A stretch of 64,000 nucleotides of DNA from Chaetoderma sp. LZ-2023a (Eukaryota > Mollusca > Caudofoveata > Chaetodermatida > Chaetodermatidae). Where the stretch lies: assembly GCA_034401795.1 (NCBI GenBank), contig CM067365.1, positions 15,009,434 through 15,073,433 of the forward strand. Reading direction: 5' to 3'. Under the pieces are notes generated by a model. The model did not search any database, was not told the DNA's origin, and saw nothing but the letters and a program-made list of their open reading frames with translations. Below, in pieces: positions 54,410-64,000 of the stretch (position 1 is its first letter; each line of letters starts with the position of its first letter). Both the position numbers and the translations under genes were made by a program.

Positions 54410-55545
54410 GCATCAAAAAGGAAATGGGTGATAACCCACCCATTCCCCATGCCATCTTACAGTGGACCAGCACACCCATACTTATGTAAAGTTCATAAAA
54501 TTTCACAGTTCATATATTATAACAATGTGAGATAATTAAATATTAGGGGTTAGGAATGATGTGATAACACACCCTTTGCCTCTTTCCTGATACATTTAAA
54601 AGCAATTAATATAGTGAAAACCTTCACACCTATTCCATAACTCATACTTTTTTACAAATCATATAAGCCTACATACATGTGAAATACATACAATTAGAAA
54701 TTAGGAATGATGTGAATTGCACATCCCTTCCCTATTTCATACTACAATTAAGCAATTCAAATATACATGTGGAATACATAACTTTAGCTATTAGGAACGA
54801 TGTGATTACACACACATTCCTGTCACGGAATACAATTATACTGGTACGTACCTAGCTGTTACATACAATTAGAACTTATGAACAATGCGATTTCACACCA
54901 CTTCACTCTCTCATACTACAGTTGAGCAATTCAAAAACTACCTGTGGAATATGTAACCTTCGATATTAGGAGTGATGTGATTATACACCAAATCCCTATC
55001 TCATACTACAGTTAAGCAATTCAATTTACGTGTGGAATACATAACTTTAGCTATTAGGAACGATGTGATTACACACCCATTCCCTTCACAGAATACATTT
55101 TTATCAGTATGTACTTATATGTTACATAGAATTAGAGCTTAGGAACGATGTGATTTCACACCACTTCCCTATCTCATACTACAGTTAAGCAATTCAAAAA
55201 CTACCTATGGAATACGTAACTTTAGATATTAGGAGTGATGTGATTACACTCCAAATCCCTGTCTCATGCTACAGTTTAGCAATTCAATATGCACGTGGAA
55301 TACATAACTTTAGATAATAGGAACAGTGTGATTCCACACCCATTCCCCTCTCAGAATACATATTATTATACTGGTATGTACCTAGCTTAAATATAAATTA
55401 CATAGTTATGGCTATTGGGAATGATGTGATTACACACCCATTCCTTTCTCAAAGTACAATTATACTAGTAAGTAAGCTTATATAGAATACAGTCTAGACA
55501 TCAGGATCGATGTGATTCCACACCCAATCCATGTCTCATTCCGTA
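54410..55545. repeat. Satellite array, about 88-bp units with three-unit higher-order period
   Basis: About twelve to thirteen units each carry TAGGAACGATGTGATTACAC or a variant, then ACCCATTCCC...CTCA and ATACAATTA. Units of the same subtype recur every third position (54791, 55055 and 55317 are about 263 bp apart; so are 54880, 55140 and 55407), so the array has higher-order structure. Confidence 0.8.
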
Positions 55546-55554
55546 GCCTCCAGA

Positions 55555-58038
55555 CCATGGTATCTGACTTAGAGGGCATAAGCTGCATCATGATCTAACT
55601 TCATTTCCAAATTGTTCCAGAACTTGTCAAGTCTGCTCTCAAGACATATGATGCTCAGCGCACTTACAACCTCTGGTGGTAGTCCGGTCCAGACATCAGT
55701 GACACTGTTTATAAAGGAATATTTCCAAATGTTCAATCTTGTAAAGTTCCTCTGTATTTTATACTCATGCCCTCTGGTATTTGAAATGTTGAACTTGAAG
55801 AGGTCTTCAGTGACGTGTTTATCATTTATACCATGGATGATCTTGTAGGTTTCAATAATGTCCCCTCTCATTCGCCTATATGTCAGTGCTGGAAGCTTCA
55901 GATTGTGCAGTCTATCTTCATAGCAAAGTCTCTTTAGCGATGGTACACATCGAGTTGCATGCCTTTGTGCATTTTCTATGATATCTATGTCACACTTTTT
56001 ATAGGGCGACCATGCAGCTTCAGCTTATTCAGGTTGAAATCTTACTAGGTACTAGTGCCTTGTAAAGCAATGTAAAACTTTCTTCATCCAGGAATATATA
56101 GGTTCTGCAGATGGCTGCCATGATTCCCATGGCCTTATTTACCCTGGTTTGCATATATTTAGCCGGCAGTCTACAACAACTCCAATATCTTTTTCCTGCT
56201 CGACTGATCTTAATTCCATGGTCTCTCCTTTACAGTCATGCAGCTTGTATTTTTTTTCTTCATTTACCGACTTGTGGCCAATTTCAAGTACTTTACATTT
56301 ATCAGGGTGAAATCGTAAGAGCCAAGTTTTAGACCAGTGATGACGGGCATCCAGATCCTTCTGTAATGTTGCGCTGTCACGTTCATTCCTAATTTCCCTG
56401 TATAATTTGGTATTATCCATGTATATGTAGATGCCTGACTGCACACAATCAGGTAGGTCATTTATGAAGAGTACAAATAGCACCGGTCCAATGACACTAC
56501 CTTGCGGAACTCCACTCACAACTGTTTGCCATTCTGAAAATGCTCCATTCACACAGACCCTTTGCATTCTGTCCCTTAGGAAGTCTGCAATTTCATGCAC
56601 ACATCTTCTCACTCATCCCATAGCCTTTCAGCTTTGTTATCAGTCTCCTGTGGGCAACTGTATCAAATGCCTTCATGAAGTCCATATAGACTGAATCAAT
56701 TGCACCACCTCGTCCATGAACCTAATTAAGTGCAGACTAGTTGATCTGCCACTTACAAATCCAAATTGTTGTTTACTGAGGAGTGCATTGCTCTCCAAAT
56801 ACTCGACCATCCTTCTCCAAATTAATTTTTCAAATAGCTTTCCTATCACACTGGTTATACTTACTGGCCAGTAGTTTTCTAGACATTTTTTGTCCCCTTT
56901 CTTGAAAATAGGCGTAATATTTTTAATTTTTCATTCCTTTGGAATTATACCTGTTGAAAAAGATTTATTGACAATACAGGTCAATGGTCTGTCTATAATA
57001 TCCCGCAGTTCATATGGGACTCTTGGGTGTGCCTTATCTGGTCCCTGAGATTTACTACAATCTATGATTTTGAGCAGCTTGTGGACCTCTGTGGCTTCAA
57101 AGGCACTGTTGTTAGACTTTGATGTATGCTTCCTCTCCTCAAACCTAGGTAGATCCCCATATGGCTCCTCTGTGAAAACACTGGTGAAAAAATCTGCTAA
57201 AATTTCTGCCTTGTCACTATCAGTACTAGCTACAACCCTTTCCCAATCTTTCTCTGCATGCAGCTCAGATATTCCTACACGACATTTTCATTTGAATTTT
57301 GCATATTTCCAGAACAGTTTGGGGTTTGTCTTAACATTTCGTCCTATGTTATTTTCCGTGTCTCTTTTAGCATTTCTCACAGCAGTTTTAACTTTGTTAC
57401 ATGCTCTAGTGTAATATAGCCTGTCTTGCTCAGTACGAGTTTTCATAAATCAGTTCCATGATGCTCATTTGCCCTTGATAGCTTCCCATGTCTGTGGTGG
57501 AACTGGTATTTTGGATTTCTTCTTTCCCTTGTCTTTTAGTCTTGCCCTTAGGATACAGACTTCCTGTGCCTGATTCAATCTTTCCATGAAGAGTTCTATC
57601 ATGTCACCTACCGGCTTGTCTGTAAACAAACTTCTCCGATCTACCACCATATACTCCCTCATCTCATTATAATTACGTTTGTCATAATTATATTCAGCCA
57701 CATCATCCTTCACATCTTCAGAAATGCATACTAAATTGAAGCTCACAACCATAAGGTCACTGTTACCACGAGGTGAGTCATGGACCACATCTGTCACCAG
57801 CTCCTCATCGTTAGTGAGAACTAGGTCCAGTAAACTAGGCATGTCTGCTCCTCTTGCTCTGGTTGGTTCACTAATTCTTTGAAACAGGAAGCTATCCCTC
57901 ACACGCTCCATGAAACGTTATTATTTTTCATCTGCAGTCCAGCAACTCAAATTTATCTTGGGAAAATTGAAGTCCCCGACAATTAGAATATGAGAGAAAC
58001 TTCCCGCATCTGTCACCTGTCATAAGAGCCCGCACAGT

Positions 58039-58115
<77 letters not shown>

Positions 58116-58650
58116 GCTATCTGGGCTCCTGTATATCGCTCCCATGAGTAGCCTATTATTGTTCTTCAAGTTGATCTTGATCCACTTTTGTTTATTAAAA
58201 CTATTTACAAAGGTGAGTTCAACTGGTTTAAGTTGAGCCCTAACATACATAATAATACCTCTCTCACCATTATTTACAAAATCTCCAGCTGTCATTTCAT
58301 ATCCATGAATGGATAATTCTTCTTTCTCGGCAAGTATCTACAGTTATTTGGAAGCACTTCTGTGATAACTATAATATCTGCCTCTTTTTCCATACTTTAA
58401 ATCCTTACTAGCAGTTCTTCAAATTTGTTTGGTAAACTATCCGCATTTGTATATACACACTTCAGGGACTTGATACCTTCAGGTCCATGGTGTTCACGCC
58501 TTGACTGATTACCATTAATTTCTTCACTCACATTTTCTGTGTTTTTACTTTGACGATATACATCCGCCAATGGGGCCCTTGACCCAGTACTGCCAGTTTC
58601 CCGACTTGTCATTTGCCTGTCTGGCTCTGGCCTCCTCTACTAGCTTTTTC
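55555..58650 (-). mobile_element. CR1-like LINE, nearly full length, dead
   Basis: Minus strand. Endonuclease (58612 to about 57700) starts KCVYTNADSLPNKFEELLVR and includes LLMGAIYRSPDS; its later SDH-type site reads GNSDLMVVSF, with L for H. The RT follows: SQGPDKAHPRVPYELRD, QQFGFVSGRSTSLHLI, SGVPQGSVIGPVLFVLFIND (motif B) and YIYMDNTKLYREI, where the catalytic DD has become DN. The C-terminal domain has MRGDIIETYKIIHGIND and VWTGLPPEVVSALS. Stops and frameshifts interrupt it. A 75-bp ATT repeat lies within the endonuclease. CR1/Jockey-like is the safest family call. Confidence 0.85.
58041..58115. repeat. (ATT)25 microsatellite inside the LINE endonuclease
   Basis: 25 uninterrupted ATT units. 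On the LINE's strand they read as AAT and would encode an asparagine run directly after YRSPDS. Confidence 0.9.
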
Positions 58651-58659
58651 TTGGCGGCT

Positions 58660-58868
58660 CTGTCTGTGGATAGCGTGTAAATGTAAATATATCTAAACTG
58701 TGGTTAGTTATGTAACTGTCCTGTTTAATATTTATTTATATAGATATATGTATGTATGTGTAAAGTGTCCGCCAATACAATAGGCATTGCCTTCGGCGGA
58801 CAACCTAGTTGAATCCATGACTTATATATGTTTTGCTATTGAATAAATAATCTTGAATCATGAATCTT
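58660..58868 (+). mobile_element. LINE 3' end with AATCTTGA-repeat tail, second copy
   Basis: 3' untranslated sequence with a GTCCGCCAATACAATAGGC...CTTCGGCGGAC hairpin and the tail AATAAATAATCTTGAATCAT, GAATCTTGAATCT. It is on the opposite strand to the neighbouring LINE. Confidence 0.6.
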
Positions 58869-59205
58869 GAATCTAGATTGCGCTGATACTTGGCAAATGA
58901 GTTTTAATGCCTCGAAATGCAAAATCATGCATTTGGGAAAATCGAACAACAAAGCCTAGTACACAATGAATGAAAACTCTTAAACTGTCACATAGGAAGA
59001 AACAATGTGTGAAAATGATCTCAATGTATATGTGGATAGCAACTTGGAATTCAACCAGCATGCAGAAACGTGGTAAACAAAGTAAATAGGATCCTTGGTA
59101 TGATTTGGCGTACGCTTTTCCTACATTATAGAAGCTTAGTATGGTACCATCTCGAATACAGGAATGTTGTATGGTCCCCTTTGTATAAGTGTAAGGGAGC
59201 TAACT
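58869..59205 (+). mobile_element. CR1-like LINE RT fragment, first part
   Basis: Reads ADTWQMSFNASKCKIMHLGK followed by ENDLNVYVDSNLEFNQHAE and RT thumb sequence, all characteristic of the end of a CR1/Daphne-like RT. Frameshifts are present. It stops near 59205. Confidence 0.7.
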
Positions 59206-60500
59206 GTTCGACTCAAATAAATTTAGTTGAATATAGACGTTGAAGATCATTGTTGAATATTTGGAAGATTGTGAAAAGATATAAAAAAGTCAATTTGTGA
59301 CGAGATGTCTAATGAGTTTAAAATGAAGTCCGAATCTAATTTGTAACTGGAATTTGGGGAAACATAAAATCGATTCTCTCCTTACTATATATACGGCATG
59401 GTGGTACGTCAAAGTAATATTTCAAGATTCTAGTCTTGAAATATTTTGGAAGTGGATATTCCGATTGGCACAGGGATAGTATGGCAACACAGGAAATCAG
59501 AACAGACCAGTTAAATAAAATTCATTTCCTTTACTGATTGATTTTGTTGATTCTCTTCTTCATAAATACAAAACAATATACAATTATGCAAACACATTAT
59601 CTCATGCTCAATATGTTACAGAAACAATTCATAATGAATAAATTTTTTTTCCTTTATGTTTTTATTACCATATTTTCCAAAGCAAAAAACGGTCGCAACG
59701 ACCTTAACAGAGAAAAAACTCTTGCCCTTAACGAGCATAACAGAAATAATAGGATTTTTTTTTTCTAGCTCGGCATTAAAGATGACACTTCTTCATTTAC
59801 ACGGAGTGGTATCAAGGCAACCCTGCCTTTCTTTTTTACTGACATTCCAATCCATTCCCACAATCAAACTTTGATCAAATTCAAATTCAAATCCAATTTC
59901 CAAATCCAATCTCCAAATCCAATCTCCGGAAACTGCGTCATGGAACAGGAATCCCAAGGATTCACACTCCACAACTCTCCATCTACTCCATCACTGATAT
60001 TCCCTTCTCTCACTTATTTTACTGTCTCACTTCATCCCATGTATTCACCTTGATGATCTCTTGCAACTTTTTCAACTTTTGATTTTTTGAAGATGTTGCC
60101 CCTTGGCAATCGAATTGATAAGTCATTAGATATTCTATACATCTCATCACCATCACCATCACCAGGCCTAGACCATAAAAATAGTCCCTGATAGGTCTAG
60201 GTCAAAATTACATGAACCAATCATGCAACAGTTTCCTGACCCTGATCTAATCACTGGGCCCCTACAGCATACCACTACACCTGTATCAAGCTGACTCACT
60301 CCATTACCAGTGCACATTCATGCAAACTAATTTAAATATCAACAGATTGTCATGTTGGTCAAAATCACAACACCAGATCAAAAAGGTCAGAGAACTCTTA
60401 ATTCCATAGATATAACTTATACCTAGACTGACATTAATCCTAGCCAAGAATTTCTAGAAATTAAACTAGAAAAGAAATTATGAAACACCCTATTCTATTC
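59206..60500. other. Unidentified 1.3-kb insert splitting a LINE fragment
   Basis: AT-rich, with a hairpin AATATTTCAAGA/TCTTGAAATATT (59419-59449) and CAAATC-type short repeats (59876-59930). No coding potential or clear terminal repeats were recognised. Confidence 0.4.
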
Positions 60501-60905
60501 ACCCTCTCAAAAAAAAGAAACACATACATCTTCTTGAGAATGCACAGAGCCGTGCAACAAAATTTGTACTTGGGTTGAAAGTACAAACCATATGAAGAGC
60601 GGTGCTAGGAATTAAAACTTCCAAGCCTGATATACCAACGCCTCTGCAGAGATCTAATTGAAACATACAAGTATGTACATAACACCTACGATGTCAACAT
60701 AGAGAAGCTGCTGCCACATGATGAAAGCAAACGTACTAGAGGCCACAGTTTCAAGCTTCTAAAACAATGTTTCAACAGTGACAAGAAAAATGTTTTCCAG
60801 CATCCACATGAGTAACTACTGGAACATGTTTCCTCCAGAAAGGCTCCTTTGGAAACATTAAGCTCTCCGCACTACAGTGGCCAGTAGTCAGGATAAAATT
60901 TGCTT
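60501..60905 (+). mobile_element. CR1-like LINE RT fragment, C-terminal part
   Basis: Continues the fragment ending at 59205: ENAQSRATKFVLGLK, an RRLCRDLIETYKYVHN-like segment, and a NIEKLLPHDESKRTRGHSFK-like segment, then WNMFPPERL sequence. Frames shift several times. It matches the C-terminal domain of this LINE group. Confidence 0.7.
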
Positions 60906-61640
60906 AGTTACTTGACCCGGCGGCTATCACCCTTCAATTTGGTGACTGAAACAGATAACTGCGACATTTCCCTGAATCCTTTTCGAATCGACCGCACCTT
61001 TCTCCATCTGCCGTCGTATTAGACCACAGTGGCGCCTAGACTCGACAGAGGTTCTCTAAACATTTTCCTCTTTTAGTTATATATGAGCCGGTCACCGCGT
61101 CTGAAACTCAGTTGATCATTCTTAGACTGCGTTAAGTCCTTCTTGACACTGCTCAAGCCAGTCTTCATCCCTGTAGAAGTTCTCGTATAATCTAATCGAT
61201 CGCGTCGTTCTGTGGCCATCAGAGTCTTTAAACCACAAAAAAATTAGGATCGCTTAAACTACACAGGAACCTCTAAAATTGCCAAAGTTAGGCACACATA
61301 GAAGGATCGGCTTAGGATGACTTCAGAGACCATCGAATCAACCAGGTGGGGACCACCAAACATCATCTTGAGAAGCGATGATTCTCACCCATCCCAACCC
61401 ACCCCACCCCCACTCGATCGCACACCAAAGTAGAAAAGCACACCCTGAGGCGGTAGATAGCCGACTTAAGCTAAACCACGAGTACCAACCACTTTATAAT
61501 GATCGATTAAGACCTTATAAACTGACTGGATAATTAGCAACCGCTAGCAACCTAACGACTGCTGGGAGCATTTATGCTGTCTCTTCCCATCTTACTAAAC
61601 CCGGTCCCAGAACCCCCTAATGAGTTAACGCCCAAGAGAC
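60906..61640. other. Possible leader of a Gypsy-like element
   Basis: CAATTTGGTGACTGAAACAG near 60938 resembles the TTTGGTGAC that begins just after the 5' LTR in several Gypsy-group elements (primer binding site). Almost no LTR is left before it. The rest is without recognised features. Confidence 0.3.
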
Positions 61641-61822
61641 AGCCACTTGCATAGGGACTTTTGCCTCCTGAGCAATGACCTAAAGTTCAGGACTCTCTGC
61701 CTGGTGACAAGGATACGAATTGCTCTTCTCACCGCCCTTCCTGCGCAACTTTTGGCCGATGGAAAGTCCTGTGAAGGAGGCTACTATACAGAGCTTGGCC
61801 TAGAACTTCCCCTTCCCATGAC

Positions 61823-61824
<2 letters not shown>

Positions 61825-61903
<79 letters not shown>
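61825..61903. repeat. (CT)n microsatellite
   Basis: About 39 CT units with a single TTT interruption near the right end. Confidence 0.95.
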
Positions 61904-62069
61904 CAAAATCGAACACAGGTAAGAGAGGTAAAAAGTTCTTTCTTCCTCCCAAAAATGCCCTAGAACGTGCATCTTTCACTACACACTCGCATACACCTCT
62001 CCATGCGCATGCCTCCCACTCCCTGAGGATAAACCAACCTTTCCTGCCGACCTGGGAGAACACCTCAAC

Positions 62070-63660
62070 CATGCGAGCAGCACCCACCAACATCTACCAT
62101 TCAAAAGACACAACTGTCATGATGATGGCAACTACTGACTGCAATCGACCACCATTGAATGAGAGAGGAGGTGGATGCAACCCCTACCAAGGGCAAACAT
62201 TTGTGGGAGAGCCCCGAAGAAGCACCCATGGGATGGCATCATAAGCCCTGAGGAATATGATGATCTACGAGTGACCAACCAGACCATGAAGGATCAGTGC
62301 CCCACCGATCACATTCTACCTGGAAGAAGCCAACACTGTGTTGGGAGTACCATCTGACGACAGCGAAGAAGGCCAGTACAGACCATGGAACATGTCGCCC
62401 CTGTTTCCACCACATGCAGTACCTCACCGCCCACGACCAGACATGCCCCAATGATATTGCTGAACAATAACGATAACCCCTCCTGAATATGATGGCAAGC
62501 CTCTGTGGGAAAACTATCTCTGTCAGTTCTGCCTCATAGCGGAAATTGATGGATGGGACGAGGCCACCATGGCCTATATATTGCCATCCACCTCAAAGGA
62601 AAGGCTCTACAAGTCCTTACCAATCCACGAATGAATGGCCTGCTATCCTTTTACCATCTTGGTGCAGCCCTACAAGAAATATTCAGCGATAGAGTGGAAG
62701 CTGAGACCAGCAGGATCTTATTATGCACTATCCACTGGGAATCTAAAGAAACCATGCCCAAATTGGCATGATGTATCCACCGGCTCATACCTCAAGCATA
62801 CAGAGCTTTGCATGGAGAAGTGCAGAATTCCATCCCATAGACAGCTTCATCGAAGCATTGAACTGCCACTAAGACCTAAAAGACACCCTCCCCCTATATG
62901 AATGCAACCTAACTGATATCAAGCCAACCTCTGTGATGGACTCACGAATGCGGCTATATGTATAAATAACTTTCTTAATCACGAAGCTACTCAGCGTAGG
63001 ATGCTCTGACCCATAGACAATGTCAACGATGGCCAGGAAAGACAAGAAACTGCTGTGATGGTAAGCAAAGTCTCCAGACCATGTGGACCTGTTAAGAAGA
63101 AGAACCAACCAGGTCCCACCACCAACACATCCACACCAACCACCGCTGATTTGCTGTCTCAGCAACTGCACCTCCTACTGCTACCACCAGATTCGGGACC
63201 CACCCAGACAGAGGCCATCTTAAAAGCTGTCCAAAACATATCTGCGGGACCGAAAAGCCATGAGCCTAATACACTACCATTGGAAGAAAATGTTCGCCAA
63301 ATCATCATACAAATAGCGGACTAAAACGCTCATGTTACATCTGAGCAGAACACCATGATGACTTTGGCCACCTGGACACAGAGGACCGGCCCACTACAAG
63401 CTGGCCCATGACTCCCATACTCCGGTCCTCGCCAAACACATTCAGGCCCCTGCCTGCCCTTCCGCCCACCTAGCAGACAAGCACCAACACAGCCAAAATC
63501 GGATGCATGCTTCTGTTGCAGACAAATCGGACATTGTGCATAGAGCTGCCCTTGCACTGAACAGCAACAAGAAGCCCCTCATGCTGCCAGAGCTGTGGAT
63601 AGCACCAAACCTGCAGAGGATATGAACCCTGAACCTACATCAGAATACCCATTGAGTGAT
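62070..63660 (+). pseudogene. Gypsy-like (LTR retroelement) gag region, broken
   Basis: Plus-strand fragments of a Metavirus/Gypsy-type gag. The typical capsid-entry segment PEYDGKPLWENYLCQFCLIA and EIDGWDEATMAYILPS is clear. Further on there is a CCHC zinc-knuckle-like CFCCRQIGHC at about 63505. It is a fossil with several breaks. The element's pol part, if present, runs beyond the window. Confidence 0.7.
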
Positions 63661-64000
63661 TTAAACCATTCACATCTCTATCTTAGAGCTTCCTAGAGGC
63701 CCCATCCTCCAAATAAGCTCAACATTAAGTGACACCACTAGCGAATGGAAAAATATCCAGCGATGTCCCCACCATTCCTGTCCCAATTGCTGCCAGATGG
63801 AGCACGAACGCTTAAACTGCATGAATGGATCTGACTTACAGCCATAAACTTCACCATTTCTGGACCAAGATAAAAAAGATTCGCCAAAAAGTTAGTACAT
63901 TTGATGAAATTATCTTCTGCTAAGTCTGACGCCCCTCTTCAGCATAAACATGATAGATGGCCCTATTTTGACTGTGCTTCCATTGTTGAGAATCTGGAGC
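63661..64000 (+). other. Sequence after the Gypsy-like gag, unassigned
   Basis: Probably the start of the protease/pol part of the same fossil element by position, but no motif was recognised. Confidence 0.3.

Noticed and set aside
61647-62093. Open frames with Ser-Leu or Arg-Glu runs
   Set aside because: They are produced by the CT microsatellite.

Overview
The window looks like nuclear DNA of a marine invertebrate, probably a lophotrochozoan and perhaps a mollusc. The clues are intron-split host coding sequence, DIRS-type, CR1-like and RTE-like retroelements, a tRNA-derived SINE, hAT-like and TTAA-flanked DNA transposons, and tandem repeats of a kind common in such genomes. The clade is an inference. 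Nothing bacterial is present and no complete host gene lies in the window.

Host genes: one convincing host exon lies at 28365-28559 on the minus strand. It carries the polyproline start and WH2 domain of a WIP/verprolin (WIPF) protein and ends in a consensus splice donor. A second possible minus-strand exon with a stop codon (13414-13601) encodes a short proline/arginine-rich tail I cannot assign. Much of 1-28 kb could be intron of a minus-strand gene.

Layout. 1-14.7 kb is AT-rich non-coding DNA packed with short hairpin elements of three families (A, B, C). These have 100-130 bp near-perfect palindromes, and their outer ends read TTAACCCTT...AAGGGTTAA, the TTAA-target and CCCT/AGGG signature of piggyBac-like MITEs. 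A 2.7-kb hAT-like element (10524-13268, 8-bp target duplication GTACATAC) holds a second TTAA-flanked element, which in turn holds A and B hairpins. 15.0-27.2 kb is an RTE-like LINE split by a DIRS element (DIRS-1, about 16262-26570). DIRS-1 is itself split by about 3.4 kb of unrelated DNA with a heat-shock-type promoter. 27.3-32.5 kb has the WIPF exon, a degenerate tandem array and more hairpins. 33.3-34.1 kb is another tandem array. 34.8-51.7 kb is a DIRS district: a truncated copy (DIRS-3), an interrupted copy (DIRS-2) that contains a small hAT-like element with a BED-finger exon, and a young, whole-looking DIRS-4 (about 39950-46966) inside DIRS-2. 52.4-60.9 kb holds LINE fragments, SINE copies, a higher-order satellite and a nearly full-length CR1-like LINE on the minus strand. 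61.8-64 kb holds a CT microsatellite and a broken Gypsy-like gag region that runs off the window.

How parts fit: the DIRS elements follow the expected plan of inverted terminal repeats, internal complementary region (ICR), gag, RT/RNase H and tyrosine recombinase. Their ICRs match both ends, which lets the borders be read directly. The most unusual observations are a terminal motif shared by three different DIRS families that doubles as a consensus 5' splice site, the hairpin elements whose two arms share copy-specific changes, and the heat-shock-like promoter inside the insert in DIRS-1. All element families were named by reading motifs; no database search was possible.
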